From the NCBI GenBank assembly GCA_034437275.1, contig DAOTUD010000036.1, forward strand, positions 6,790 to 70,789: a DNA stretch of 64,000 nucleotides, read 5' to 3'. Below, one piece after another: positions 45,203 to 55,345 of the stretch. Each line of letters opens with the position of its first letter. Within the stretch, counting starts at the first letter, position 1. The translations under genes were made by a program, and so were the position numbers. The notes under the pieces were generated by a model, which did not search any database, was not told where the DNA came from, and worked only from the letters and a program-made list of their open reading frames with translations. This DNA comes from TC-15 sp034437275. Lineage in GTDB: Bacteria; Chloroflexota; Anaerolineae; Aggregatilineales; Aggregatilineaceae.

Positions 45203-46399
45203 ATGTCTGAGGAAGTAGGATTTACAAGCATGGCCAAGTCCGGTGCGGAGGGTGAAGCTCCAGAACTCGGAATCGGAATGTTGGGCTATGCTTTCATGGG
45301 CAAGGCCCACACCAATGCATTCAAGAAACTCCCCTATATGATGTATCCGCCGGTTGCGATCCCACGCCTGGTCGCAATTAGTGGACGCAATAAAGAAGGG
45401 GTTACCGAAGCTGCCAGGCGCTACGGCTACCAAAACGCGTACACGGATTGGCGCAAAATGCTGGAGAATGACCAGGTCGATGTCTTTGACAATGGCGGCC
45501 CCAACAACGCCCATGCCGAACCGTGTATCGCGGCAGCAGCGGCGGGCAAGCACGTTTTCTGCGAGAAACCGCTTGCGCGCACGGCGGAAGAAGCCCGAAG
45601 CATGTTGGACGCCGTTGAGAAAGCTGGCGTGAAGCACATGGTCGCCTTTAATTACCGCTTTGTTCCGGCAGTGGTGCAGGCTCGCAAGCTTATCGAGAGT
45701 GGGGCACTCGGGCGTATCTATCACTGGCGGGCAGTCTATCTCCAGGAATGGGGGATGGACCCCAAGATGCCCACCACCTGGCGCTTCAACAAAGCCGTCG
45801 CCGGAAGCGGTGCGTTGGGCGACTTGGGCGCGCACATCATTGATCTGGCGCGCTTTCTGGTTGGAGAACCCAAGAAGGTCGCCGGGATGACGCAGAACTG
45901 GCTCAGTGAGCGTCCATCGGGCGACGATCCCAATAAGATGGTGCCGTCAGATGTAGACGATGCGTTTGTAGCGCTGGTTGAATTCGAGAACGGTGCGCTC
46001 GGCACCCTGGAAGCATCTCGTTTCTGCCAGGGGCGTAAGAATCACGAAGTCTTCGAGATCAATGGTGAACGCGGCTCAATTCGGTTCAACCTGGAACGAC
46101 TCAATGAGTTGGAAGCCTTCTACCGTGATGACGATCCAAAAGAAACCAAGGGCTTCCACAACGTCCTGGTCAGTGAGGCCTATCATCCCTATTGGGGCAA
46201 CTGGTGGCCGCACGGGCATATGATCGGCTGGGAACACTCTTTTGTGCACGAGTTCCACCATTTCTTCGATGCGGTGGTCAAGGATAAAGCTGTTGCGCCC
46301 TACGGAGCCACCTTTGAGGATGGCTATCGAAACGCGGTGATCTGCGACGCGATTCTCGAGGCGGCCAGCAGCGGACGTGCACAGGACATCACGTACTAG
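45203..46399 (+). CDS. Gfo/Idh/MocA-family oxidoreductase
   Basis: This 398-residue NAD(P)-dependent dehydrogenase has a nucleotide-binding segment (GIGMLGYAFMGKAHTNAF) and the canonical GKHVFCEKPLARTAEEA with the catalytic Lys, unlike the relative at 42130. HMVAFNYRFVPAV and GDLGAHIIDLARFL follow, the latter with the usual catalytic Asp/His. TAGGAGGAC precedes the ATG. It is in an operon with the isomerase upstream and probably oxidises the same sugar. Confidence 0.93.
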   Translation: MSEEVGFTSMAKSGAEGEAPELGIGMLGYAFMGKAHTNAFKKLPYMMYPPVAIPRLVAISGRNKEGVTEAARRYGYQNAYTDWRKMLENDQVDVFDNGGPNNAHAEPCIAAAAAGKHVFCEKPLARTAEEARSMLDAVEKAGVKHMVAFNYRFVPAVVQARKLIESGALGRIYHWRAVYLQEWGMDPKMPTTWRFNKAVAGSGALGDLGAHIIDLARFLVGEPKKVAGMTQNWLSERPSGDDPNKMVPSDVDDAFVALVEFENGALGTLEASRFCQGRKNHEVFEINGERGSIRFNLERLNELEAFYRDDDPKETKGFHNVLVSEAYHPYWGNWWPHGHMIGWEHSFVHEFHHFFDAVVKDKAVAPYGATFEDGYRNAVICDAILEAASSGRAQDITY

Positions 46400-46845
46400 C
46401 AAACCCAGGCTATGAGGGCTGAAAAGTTTATCTGAAACTGTTTAGCCCCTTGCGTGTCACAGCAATAGAGGCAAACACAAAGCCCGTTCATGCATGAACG
46501 GGCTTTGTGGACAATCCTGGGGGCTGGCTGAATTGCACATCCATACCGGTGTCAGGTTTAGTCCATGCGCTGTGGACGAACGGACGCCGGCAGCGGGCTA
46601 ACAGCTTCACGCATTGACGATGCGGCCATGAGGCCATTTGTTACTGCGTGGAACTCTGCCTGATTTCCCCCGGTTATTCATTATGGATTGACTTTTTGGC
46701 CCCAGCAATCCGCTTTTGCATCACCCACCTTAGTGTGCTATCCTATGGCCCGGTTGGCCTATCATACATTGGACCGCATATGGCGAATGTAGATTAGCAA
46801 CCTGATCACCCATAATTAACCCCTTAGATAAGGAGGGATACATCG
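46400..46845. other. Intergenic region with long perfect palindrome
   Basis: The 446 bases between the dehydrogenase and phnD-like genes hold no convincing gene. A perfect 34-base palindrome lies at 46476-46509 (centre between 46492 and 46493). It probably ends the upstream transcript, though no T-tract follows. A small GTCCA/TGGAC hairpin is near 46561. I find no well-formed promoter for the downstream gene. Confidence 0.6.
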
Positions 46846-47898
46846 ATGAAACGTTCATTTGTATTGTTCGTCGTGTTGTTGCTGGCGGTTGCGGTCATTC
46901 TGACGGACAGCGGCTTTGGCAACACCTCAACAAGTGCGCAAGGCGATGACTTAGGAACACCTGGGAACCCAATCCAGGTGTTTTTTGTTCCGTCTGCCGA
47001 GGCCCAAACCCTGATTGAAGGCGGAGAGGTGCTCGCGGACGCCTTGACCGAGGCGACCGGTCTCAGCTTTGAAGTCAGCGTGCCGACAAGCTACGCTGCT
47101 ACGATTGAGGCTATGTGCGCTGCCCCCGGGGAAAGCATGGGCTTTATCCCGGCAGCGGGCTATGTCATCGGCAATGATCGCTGTGGGATCGAGGTCCACG
47201 CTGCGGCAGTGCGCTATGGTTGGCCATTTTACTGGGCGCAGTACATTGCCCGCCGTGACAGCGATATCTATGTGATGGGCGATTTAGATGGCAAGACCTG
47301 GGCCTACCCGGATCGTGCGTCAACGTCCGGTTTTGTGGTTCCCTCTGCCGAAATGCAGGCCATGAACGTCACTCCTGGCGATGAAGTCGAAGCTGGTGGG
47401 CACAACCAGGCGGTGCTGGCCGTGTACAATGGGGAAGCAGATTTCGCTACCACGTACTTTAGCCCTCCGCTGATGCCCGGTGCGAGCTGGTCGGTCCAAG
47501 ACGTTCCAGAACCCTTTAACCTGACCGAATCAGAAAGCTATGTGACGGATGACGGTGACCTTTACGTTGGCGGCGTGCGCATCCTGGATGCCCGCAGCGC
47601 TGTTGCGGAACAGGCCCCAGATATCATGGACGAGGTCGGGATCATTGCAATCAGTGCGCCTATTCCGAACGACACAATGAGTTTCGGGCCAGACTTCCCG
47701 CCGGAACTGCGCGATCAGCTCTACGATGCTCTGGTCGCATTTTCCGAGACGGATCGTTGGGGCGAATCGGCCCTGGGCAGCGATCAGGGATACAGCTGGA
47801 CCAGCCTGCAAAAGGTTGACGATAGCGCGTTTGACCCCGTGCGTCAGCAGTTCGAAGTTCTGAATCTCACTGAAAAAGACATATTCGAAGAAGACTAA
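46846..47898 (+). CDS. PhnD-type phosphate/phosphonate substrate-binding protein
   Basis: The 350-residue exported protein has a signal peptide (MKRSFVLFVVLLLAVAV, cleavage near residues 30-35) and no lipobox Cys. The mature part is PhnD-like: VFFVPSAEAQTLIEGGEVLADAL, YAATIEAMCA, MGFIPAAGYVIGN, WAYPDRASTSGFVVP and AVYNGEADFATTYFSPP. It would deliver phosphonate, phosphite or a similar ligand to the permease. A strong terminator follows, which would favour the binding protein over the ATPase and permease. AAGGAGGG precedes the ATG. Confidence 0.9.
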   Translation: MKRSFVLFVVLLLAVAVILTDSGFGNTSTSAQGDDLGTPGNPIQVFFVPSAEAQTLIEGGEVLADALTEATGLSFEVSVPTSYAATIEAMCAAPGESMGFIPAAGYVIGNDRCGIEVHAAAVRYGWPFYWAQYIARRDSDIYVMGDLDGKTWAYPDRASTSGFVVPSAEMQAMNVTPGDEVEAGGHNQAVLAVYNGEADFATTYFSPPLMPGASWSVQDVPEPFNLTESESYVTDDGDLYVGGVRILDARSAVAEQAPDIMDEVGIIAISAPIPNDTMSFGPDFPPELRDQLYDALVAFSETDRWGESALGSDQGYSWTSLQKVDDSAFDPVRQQFEVLNLTEKDIFEED

Positions 47899-47913
47899 AC
47901 TTCGCTCGAGTCT

Positions 47914-47948
47914 GGCGGGTAGGGCACCAACCTACCCGCCTTTATTCT
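47914..47948 (+). terminator. Intrinsic terminator between binding protein and ATPase genes
   Basis: Perfect ten-base arms GGCGGGTAGG (47914-47923) and CCTACCCGCC (47931-47940) with a seven-base loop are followed by TTTATTCTT. It lies inside the transporter gene set and would partly stop readthrough. Confidence 0.88.
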
Positions 47949-48053
47949 TGCTGCGCAGAAAACCGCAGCTTTGCTCGAACAGGTTTTCCCACTCATGGCT
48001 TGCGAGTTGCTCTGTTCGCACGTGTACATGACCATATCACGAGGACATGCTGG

Positions 48054-48812
48054 ATGCTTGTAGTTGAACATCTGACTAAAGTTTATGAAGATGGCTTCAA
48101 AGCCCTGGATGACGTCAGCTTTGAAGTGCGTGAAGGACAATTTGTTGCGTTGATTGGGCTTAGCGGGTCGGGAAAATCCACCTTGCTGCGCTGCATCAAC
48201 CGTCTGATCGAGCCAACGGCGGGGCGCATCATTTGGAGGGGGCAGGATATTACGCAGGTTGACGACGAAGAAATTCGCTTGCTGCGCCGTCGCTTTGGGA
48301 TGATTTTCCAACAATTCAATTTGGTCAAGCGCAGCAAAGTCATTACGAATGTACTGGCCGGACGATTGGGTTACATCAATCCGTTGTTCTCGCTGTTCAA
48401 TTACTTTCCCGCCTCAGACCGCGAACGTGCACTGAAAAGCCTGGAGCGCGTAGGCATCCGCGACCAGGCTTACAAACGTGCCAGCGAACTGAGTGGCGGC
48501 CAGCAGCAACGTGTGGGAATTGCACGCGCATTGATGCAAAATCCTGAAGTGATCCTTGCCGACGAACCTGTTTCAAGCCTGGACCCTGCCACATCGCACA
48601 GCGTGATGAAGTATCTCCAGTTGCTCAACAAAGAAGACGGACTGACGGTCATCTCCAGCCTGCACTTTTTGAGCCTGGCCCGAACCTATGCCGATCGGGT
48701 AATAGCGCTCAAGGACGGGTTGCTAGAATTCGATGGTCCGCCGTCTGAGATTGACGGGGTACGCTTTAAAGAAATTTACGGGGAAGAGGCGGTCGAGGTA
48801 AACACAGACTGA
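48054..48812 (+). CDS. phnC: PhnC-type ABC transporter ATPase
   Basis: From ATG 48054 the protein has 252 residues, the usual PhnC size. Walker A is [11 protein letters not shown], the signature is [15 protein letters not shown] and Walker B is [13 protein letters not shown]. The insertion with [19 protein letters not shown] is typical of PhnC. The permease starts one base after its stop. GAGGA lies upstream of two nearby ATG codons (48047 is out of frame). Confidence 0.93.
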   Translation: MLVVEHLTKVYEDGFKALDDVSFEVREGQFVALIGLSGSGKSTLLRCINRLIEPTAGRIIWRGQDITQVDDEEIRLLRRRFGMIFQQFNLVKRSKVITNVLAGRLGYINPLFSLFNYFPASDRERALKSLERVGIRDQAYKRASELSGGQQQRVGIARALMQNPEVILADEPVSSLDPATSHSVMKYLQLLNKEDGLTVISSLHFLSLARTYADRVIALKDGLLEFDGPPSEIDGVRFKEIYGEEAVEVNTD

Positions 48813-48813
48813 T

Positions 48814-51156
48814 ATGAACGAGCAACCCGAAGCGAAACCAAAAAACGAAACGGATAACGAAGCCCCCAAACGGGGTCAAGGCTTTATCGACGGCAGGGGC
48901 GGCGAACTATCTGAAACACAGAAAGCATTACTGCGTCTCATTATTGTATTGGCGGTTGCCCTGGGCTTGACGATTTACGCTTACGGTTGGACGGTGACAG
49001 ACATCAACCTTGACCGTCCCCAGGAGGAACAACGTCAAGAAAATGTCACGCGGGCGCTGCGCGAGCTGCTTTCGCCGCGCTTGTTCACGCAAGACCGCGA
49101 ACTGATCAGCCTGGAAGCCCCCGTGTTGCTCGTCGAAGATCAGGCCGCCTGCTCGGATGCTGCGGTTCCGGCACAGCCCGAGTCTGACGATCAAACCGAC
49201 GGGACGGTGGTTGTGGAGCCAAGCTGTGTCACGGCCAGCGATACAGTTACGGTTCAAGTTAGTGGCTCTAGCCCCAATGCCGACGCGCGCGTGCGTTGGA
49301 TCCCTCCCGTTCAGGGGGGCCAGGAACCTCGTCCGCGCCCACGCGAGGTTCTTGAGACCGAGCGCGAAGACATTGTGTTGAATTCGAACGGCGACTTCAC
49401 CGGTACAATCGAAGTGCCGCGTATCCGGGGAGGGGAAGGCGAAGTCCACACCGTAGAGGTCCGGGTTGCCGTTCCCAGCGGGCCAATCGAGTTGAGCGAA
49501 ACCAGCCAACAGGTGCTAGAACGTATTGCAGAGACAATCTTCATGGCGCTGGTTGCCACGACAATCGCCATTCCGATTGCTGCTGTGCTCAGCTTCTTCG
49601 CTGCGCGCAACCTGATGCGGCAAATGCGCATGAGTCTGGGGGGAGTCTTGCTGGCCTTCATCAGCTTCACGATCGGTATCGCAATCGGCGGCGAGTTACT
49701 CGGCCCGTTGGGGGACGCCGCCATTCAACTCGGCCAAGGCCATTTTGACAAGGCAGCAGACTACGCCATCACGCTGGCGATTTTCGGCGTTCTGTCCCTG
49801 GTCGGTGTGCTCGTGATGATCTGGTTGCCACCCTCTGATGCTGATAGAAATGATGCAGCAATGACCAGCCGCTGGCGCATATTGTTGAACACTCTCGTCC
49901 GGGTATTGAAGCCAATCCTCCTGATCGTCATTCTGGTATTTATAGTGGGATTGGTTGGTGGGCTGGCGATGCTAGGCGGTGCTGCCGTGATAGAGGCCGG
50001 TGAGAGTTTGCAACCCGACAGCGCCAACAACATCGGCGCACGGCTGGCTAACATCGTGGGAATCCTGGCAGCAGCGCTGGGCAGGTTGCTGGAGATCTTC
50101 GGCACACTGCTGGGGATGCTGATTCGTGGTGTCGGCGCACTGCTATTCGGGGTGGCGCTGGCGACTATCGCTGGAGACTTGTTTGGTGCCCGGCTACGGC
50201 ATACCCCTCTTGTGCTCAATCACGTTCTGGGTGGTCTTTTAGGGGCGGTCGGTGGGGGGCTGTTCATGGTAGTGATGGCGTTGGCGGCATTGTGGGCGTC
50301 ACTGTTGGGCGTACTCCCGTTGTTGGTTGCGGCGGTGCTTGGCGGCACATTGCTACAGATTATGGTGAGCAAATCCCTGGACGTAGCTGGACTCCCGCAC
50401 TTGAAAAAGTACACGGACAACCGCACTTCACACGGTCGCGTCACTGGCTGGGCGCTCTTTGGCGTTGGGGCGGTTGTTGCCGGGCTATTCACTATTTCAC
50501 AACTCAACATCGTTCAAAACATAATCAACGGAACGCTGCCTCAGCAAGATCAGGCAGTGCTTTTCGGTTACACCTTGTCCATTACCAGCTACGAGTTTGA
50601 TTCGATTGTGATCGGCGCGGTGCTGGCGGGTATAGCCGGGGCGCTGATCGGTGTGCGGGCTGTTTTCCCGCTGGGCAACACAATGTACAATGTGGCGCGC
50701 GTCTCCCTGAACATTGTGCGCTCTATCGAGCCACTGATCATGGGTTTGGTCTTTGTTATTTGGGTCGGCATTGGCCCGTTTGCTGGTGTGTTGGCGCTGA
50801 CCTTGCATAGTATCGCTGCGCTGGGCAAGCTCTATAGTGAGCAAATCGAAAACATTGATAACGGTCCGTTGGAGGCGCTGCGTGCCACAGGCGCAAGCCA
50901 TCTGCAGACGATAACCTATGCCGTTGTCCCCCAGATTATCCCACCTTATATTGCGTTCACGATGTATCGTTGGGATATCAACGTGCGCATGTCTACCATC
51001 ATTGGCTTTGTCGGCGGTGGTGGCATCGGTCTGCTGCTCCAACAGCAGATCAATCTGCTGCGCTACCGCGATGCGGGTGTAGCTGTGCTGGCGATTGCGA
51101 TCGTCGTTTCGATACTCGATTACGCCAGTGCTATGATCCGCGAGCGCGTAATGTGA
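48814..51156 (+). CDS. PhnE-type permease with extracytoplasmic insertion domain
   Basis: The 780-residue protein is far longer than ordinary PhnE (about 260-280). The first helix is near residues 35-58. Residues about 85-230 form a polar beta-type domain with two Cys pairs (near 112 and 134) and a Pro/Arg-rich segment, probably outside the membrane. Many helices follow, including an insert of about seven. The last 180 residues are the PhnE core, with the EAA-like loop GPLEALRATGASHLQTITYAVVPQI. Clear PhnC and PhnD partners make phosphonate-type uptake likely. The insert may be a permanently attached binding or docking domain (inference). Confidence 0.85.
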   Translation: MNEQPEAKPKNETDNEAPKRGQGFIDGRGGELSETQKALLRLIIVLAVALGLTIYAYGWTVTDINLDRPQEEQRQENVTRALRELLSPRLFTQDRELISLEAPVLLVEDQAACSDAAVPAQPESDDQTDGTVVVEPSCVTASDTVTVQVSGSSPNADARVRWIPPVQGGQEPRPRPREVLETEREDIVLNSNGDFTGTIEVPRIRGGEGEVHTVEVRVAVPSGPIELSETSQQVLERIAETIFMALVATTIAIPIAAVLSFFAARNLMRQMRMSLGGVLLAFISFTIGIAIGGELLGPLGDAAIQLGQGHFDKAADYAITLAIFGVLSLVGVLVMIWLPPSDADRNDAAMTSRWRILLNTLVRVLKPILLIVILVFIVGLVGGLAMLGGAAVIEAGESLQPDSANNIGARLANIVGILAAALGRLLEIFGTLLGMLIRGVGALLFGVALATIAGDLFGARLRHTPLVLNHVLGGLLGAVGGGLFMVVMALAALWASLLGVLPLLVAAVLGGTLLQIMVSKSLDVAGLPHLKKYTDNRTSHGRVTGWALFGVGAVVAGLFTISQLNIVQNIINGTLPQQDQAVLFGYTLSITSYEFDSIVIGAVLAGIAGALIGVRAVFPLGNTMYNVARVSLNIVRSIEPLIMGLVFVIWVGIGPFAGVLALTLHSIAALGKLYSEQIENIDNGPLEALRATGASHLQTITYAVVPQIIPPYIAFTMYRWDINVRMSTIIGFVGGGGIGLLLQQQINLLRYRDAGVAVLAIAIVVSILDYASAMIRERVM

Positions 51157-51161
51157 GAGAC

Positions 51162-51425
51162 TGACCTTGCCCTGTTTTTAGTGGACAGTTTTCGTTTCGT
51201 AGAATTGCTGTTCAAACGCGGCAGGCTGAGATGGCCCAGCGCCGAATGAAGATGTTGGCGACTGTACCAGGTTTCGATGTGTTCGAAGATCGCCAACCGT
51301 GCGTGTGCATGGGGGGCGAACTGATCGGGCACGCATTCTGCCTTCAGCCTGCCGATGAAGCTCCTCATCGGTGCATTGTCGTCGCAATTCCTGTCCCCGC
51401 TCATGCTGACCGGGAGGTCAGGCAT
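51162..51425 (-). mobile_element. IS3-family transposase remnant, truncated and frameshifted
   Basis: On the minus strand the C-terminus of an IS3 OrfB is readable: SMSGDRNCDDNAPMRSFIGRL, HARLAIFEHIETWYSRQHL and HSALGHLS. Then the frame shifts near 51230-51245 to continue as AAFEQQFYETKTVH, ending at 51178. The outer end near 51162 (TGACCTTGCCCTG...AGTGGACA) fits an IS3-type inverted repeat. The 5' three quarters of the gene are absent. It lies five bases after the PhnE stop. Confidence 0.82.
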
Positions 51426-51619
51426 CGATCCGGAATTGGTGCGGATTCATTGTCATGCCCTAGAGTGGGTTTCGTGCGCGGCTTGCCAGCGCCCTGTTTT
51501 GTAATGGCGATTTCCAGAGCAGTCTGGAGAAATCTGAAGCATCTCCCCAGCTACCAGCAGCATTACCGCATCGTCAAAATGACAGAGCGGCTGGCTTTGC
51601 AGATGGAGGGCAACCCTAA
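51426..51619. other. Short unassigned stretch before the hybrid regulator
   Basis: No gene or clear promoter is visible between the IS3 remnant and the GTG start at 51620. The last bases provide GGAGGG as ribosome site for the regulator. Confidence 0.4.
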
Positions 51620-54600
51620 GTGAGCAAGGTGACTGGTAACATACACACGATCGGGTTAATCTTCCCCGAATTGGTGGATTTTGGCGCGATGTGTTGGGGA
51701 GCGTTCGATGCAGCGGCTGACCATGGAGCGACTGCCATTTGCTTTCAGGGCAATCCCCTACAGTCGCCTGTCGGATTCAACGCACAGGCTAACATACTCT
51801 ACGACTTGATCACATCCGAGACACCTCTGGACGGTTTCGTGATCTGGACCGGTTGGCTGGGCCAGTTTGTAGGGGCTGCTGAAGCGGTACGGTTCTGCAA
51901 ACACTTTGCGCCCCTGCCAGTGGTGAGTATTTCCCAAAAAATCGACGGGATTCCATGCGTACTGGGTGACAACTACAAGAGTATGCGCGATATCATCACC
52001 CATCTGGTGGATGTTCATCATTGTCGCCGGCTGGCATTTGTCAACGGCCCCCCACACCATGTTGAATCGGCTGAACGCTATCGGGCCTATGTCGATCTGC
52101 TCACGCAGTATGGCTTTGCAATCGATCCTGCCCTGGTGGTTAGAGAGCAATTTACCCTCGAATCGGGGATTAGAGCCGTCCACCAACTGCTTGATGAACG
52201 TCGGATAGATTTTGACGCCGTGATCACAGGCGATGACTTCGTGGCCCTGGGCGTTATCGAAGGCTTGCGTGCGCGGGGTATTCGGGTGCCAGAAGATGTG
52301 GCGGTGGTTGGCTTTGACGACACTCCCCACGCACGGGCCACCATACCGCCCCTCACGACTATCAGGCAATCTGCTTATGACCAGGGGTATCAGGGCGTGG
52401 CGCTGCTCATGGCACATCTGCAACGTGACGACACCCCAATGCAAATCAACCTGCCAATGCGACTGGTTGTCCGGCAGTCGTGCGGATGTTCTAACCCGCT
52501 GGTGTTGCGTGCGAAAGCATCGACCGACGTCGCACAAGCAGAACCACAATTCTGGGCTCACTGGGAGCAAGATCGCCAGCAGATCATAGCTGCCGTCACG
52601 GAGCGAGTGGGGGAAATCACGGACGACATACAATCTCAGCAGATCGAAACGCTGTGTGACACGTTCGCCCTTGAGTTGGCCGGTATCGCTCCAGGGCATT
52701 TTTTGGCGACGTTGGAAGAGGGCATCAGCCAGACAGTTGATGTTCCAGCAGACATTTCTGTTTATCAGGATGTCATCTCGGCGATGCGTCAGACAATTCT
52801 GCCGCTGCTCAGCACCCGCCAGCATATTGTATTGGCCACCAATCTTTGGGGGCAGGCGCGGGTGTTGATTGGCGAAACTGCGCTGCGGATGCAGGCGCAA
52901 CGCCGGCTACAAGCAGACCAACAAGCCCGGCTATTGCGTGAAATTGGGCAAGAGCTTATTACCACCTTCGACCTTGATGGCCTGAAGAAATTGCTCGTGC
53001 AAGAACTGCCCAAGCTGGGCATTGAGGGGTGCTGGCTGGTACGCTACGATCCGTCGAAGCACATGCCGCCCGAACAGGCATATATGGTGACCGGGTTTGA
53101 AAACGATCAGGGTATGACATTGCCCCCCGGCGGCCAGGCTTTTGCTGCGCACCGGCTAGCGGCGGACTGGTTACACTGGCACCAACAGCCGCGTAACGTG
53201 ATTATTGAACCGCTCTATTTTCGCGAGCAGCAGCTTGGGTTCGTTATCTTCGAGCCTGGGCCACGTGACGGTAGTATGTATGAAGTGTTGCGCGGTTATC
53301 TGACCACGGCGCTGTATGGCACGCTACTGTTTCAACGCAATTTGGAGCTATATCGTCAGGCGGTTCAGGCGCGCGCTGAAGCAGAAAAAGCCGACCAGAT
53401 CAAGACGTTGCTGCTGGCTAATGTCAGCCATGAACTGCGCGCCCCACTCAATGTTATTTTGGGCTATACCCAGGCTGCGCTCGCGAACCCAACACAATAT
53501 GGCATCACACTGCCCAGCGACCTGATGGAAGATTTACAGCACGTCCGCTCCAGTGCAGCGTACCTGGTGCGTATTATCAACGATCTGCTCGATCTATCCC
53601 GTGCGGAGATCAATGAGCTTGATTTGCATCCAGAGATGATCGACCCGCAGTGCTTACTGCAAGCGGTCTTCCACAACATGCAAGAGCGTATGACATCCAA
53701 GGATGATATTGAGTGGCAATGGCATGTGCCCGCGCAACTGCCCTTGATCCAGGCAGACCCGGATCGGCTGCGACAGATTATGTTCAATCTGCTCAGCAAT
53801 GCGCGCCAATATACGCCGCAGGGTCGAATTGCCCTGGGGGCGGATATCCAACCGCCATATTTGCACATCTGGGTACAGGACACTGGTATCGGGATTCCCG
53901 CCAATGACCAGGAACGCATCTTCGAGCCATTTGAGATTGGCGAGAATGTGAGGGACCGGCACCCCGGGATTGGGTTAGGATTGAGCATCACCCGGCGCTT
54001 AGTCTTGCTGCACAAAGGTACAATCGCCCTGGAAAGCGCACCCGGTCGCGGCAGCACCTTCCACGTGTACTTACCATTACCTAGCTTGAGCGGCGACTTT
54101 TTCGTGCCAGATGGTGTTGGACATGCGGCGTTGTTGCTGTTGTCGACCCAGGACACACCTCCCTCCGTTGCTGTGGATTTGACTGAGCGACAGCAGTGGA
54201 TTCTGGAATGCGTGCGATCGAAAGCGGAGTTCCGCGCGCTGATGCGAGATAATGCGCGCCAGTATGTTGCAATTGCCTGGGACCTGAACGCCGCACAGCC
54301 CGGCGATTGGAATCTGGCGCGGTATATTCAATCCCACCCACAATTGTGCCGGCTGCCTTTGCTGTTATTCGGCGACCCGCAATCAGCAGCCCCTGCCGAG
54401 ACGACGCAGACGCAAACACAAGTAACGCAAGTGATGATCAAGCCCATCAGTGGTGACATGCTCTTAGAAGCCATTGCGCGCTTAGTCCCTGACAACATGT
54501 CCGGTGTAGTCCTGGCGATTGATGACGATCCGCAGGCGTTGGATCTCTATCAACGGCTCGTGCAGAATGCGCTCCCACAGTTTGCGGTAGAAGTGGCCGA

Positions 54601-55225
54601 AACGGGTGTTACGGCGTTGCGCAAACTAGACGAGGGGCTTGTACCTGCGTTGATTATCCTCGATTTGATGATGCCTGATTTGGATGGGTTCGAAGTTTTG
54701 GATCAACTACGCGGGGTAGAAGTGACACGCCATGTCCCTGTCTTGGTGCTGAGCGGGAAAATGCTCACAGCGGATGACATCCGCCGTTTGAGCAACCACG
54801 ATGTGCTGCTGCATTCCAAGCATATTTTGACCGACGATGAACTTGAAAGGGTGCTGTGTACGTTGGTCAGCGATGATCCGGATTTGCCCCGGCAAACTAG
54901 CGAACTAGCCAAACTGGCGTTGGCCTATATACACACCCACTATACCCGTCCCATCTCGCGCAGCGACATTTGTCACGAACTGGGGATTAGCGAAAACTAC
55001 CTGAGCCGCCTGTTTCGTCAGGAACTGGGCTTGACATTTATCGAGTATACGAACCGGTATCGCATCCATATTGCCAAGCAATTGCTCCGCGACACTGGAG
55101 CATCGATCACTGCCGTTGCCCAACAAGTTGGGGTTGACGATCCCGCGTACTTCAGCCGTGTATTTAAGCGCTATGTGGACCTTTCCCCGCGTCAATATCG
55201 CCGATCCGCCTCGTCGCCCTCATAG
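51620..55225 (+). CDS. LacI-type sensor / histidine kinase / receiver / AraC hybrid regulator
   Basis: The 1201-residue soluble protein combines several modules. Residues 8-290 form a periplasmic-binding-protein-like sugar sensor of the LacI type ([56 protein letters not shown]) but without LacI's DNA-binding helix. A coiled coil and GAF-like domain lead to HisKA (H604 in [15 protein letters not shown]) and ATPase. A first receiver-like domain (about 830-950) is degenerate, and a second has D1015 ([10 protein letters not shown]). The tail is an AraC double helix-turn-helix. It starts at GTG with GGAGGG upstream. It probably senses a cytoplasmic sugar and controls the adjacent GH4-transporter genes. 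Confidence 0.92.
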   Translation: MSKVTGNIHTIGLIFPELVDFGAMCWGAFDAAADHGATAICFQGNPLQSPVGFNAQANILYDLITSETPLDGFVIWTGWLGQFVGAAEAVRFCKHFAPLPVVSISQKIDGIPCVLGDNYKSMRDIITHLVDVHHCRRLAFVNGPPHHVESAERYRAYVDLLTQYGFAIDPALVVREQFTLESGIRAVHQLLDERRIDFDAVITGDDFVALGVIEGLRARGIRVPEDVAVVGFDDTPHARATIPPLTTIRQSAYDQGYQGVALLMAHLQRDDTPMQINLPMRLVVRQSCGCSNPLVLRAKASTDVAQAEPQFWAHWEQDRQQIIAAVTERVGEITDDIQSQQIETLCDTFALELAGIAPGHFLATLEEGISQTVDVPADISVYQDVISAMRQTILPLLSTRQHIVLATNLWGQARVLIGETALRMQAQRRLQADQQARLLREIGQELITTFDLDGLKKLLVQELPKLGIEGCWLVRYDPSKHMPPEQAYMVTGFENDQGMTLPPGGQAFAAHRLAADWLHWHQQPRNVIIEPLYFREQQLGFVIFEPGPRDGSMYEVLRGYLTTALYGTLLFQRNLELYRQAVQARAEAEKADQIKTLLLANVSHELRAPLNVILGYTQAALANPTQYGITLPSDLMEDLQHVRSSAAYLVRIINDLLDLSRAEINELDLHPEMIDPQCLLQAVFHNMQERMTSKDDIEWQWHVPAQLPLIQADPDRLRQIMFNLLSNARQYTPQGRIALGADIQPPYLHIWVQDTGIGIPANDQERIFEPFEIGENVRDRHPGIGLGLSITRRLVLLHKGTIALESAPGRGSTFHVYLPLPSLSGDFFVPDGVGHAALLLLSTQDTPPSVAVDLTERQQWILECVRSKAEFRALMRDNARQYVAIAWDLNAAQPGDWNLARYIQSHPQLCRLPLLLFGDPQSAAPAETTQTQTQVTQVMIKPISGDMLLEAIARLVPDNMSGVVLAIDDDPQALDLYQRLVQNALPQFAVEVAETGVTALRKLDEGLVPALIILDLMMPDLDGFEVLDQLRGVEVTRHVPVLVLSGKMLTADDIRRLSNHDVLLHSKHILTDDELERVLCTLVSDDPDLPRQTSELAKLALAYIHTHYTRPISRSDICHELGISENYLSRLFRQELGLTFIEYTNRYRIHIAKQLLRDTGASITAVAQQVGVDDPAYFSRVFKRYVDLSPRQYRRSASSPS

Positions 55226-55345
55226 ATGCCGGCTGGATTGTTTTGTCCAATTTTATCCTGCGATAATCCAAGAAACTTGCAATGTTATCGGATAAAATAG
55301 AAGCAAATAAACTGGAATTTGGACAAAAAAACAGGTATTCTGACG
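55226..55345. promoter_or_regulatory. Regulatory region with TTATC/GATAA inverted repeats
   Basis: Perfect nine-base arms ATTTTATCC (55250-55258) and GGATAAAAT (55290-55298) enclose more copies of the half-site: TTATC-N4-GATAA at 55253-55266 and TTATCGGATAA at 55285-55295. The cluster lies just before the GH4 gene and after the hybrid regulator, so it is a candidate operator. No standard -35/-10 pair is evident. Confidence 0.45.
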
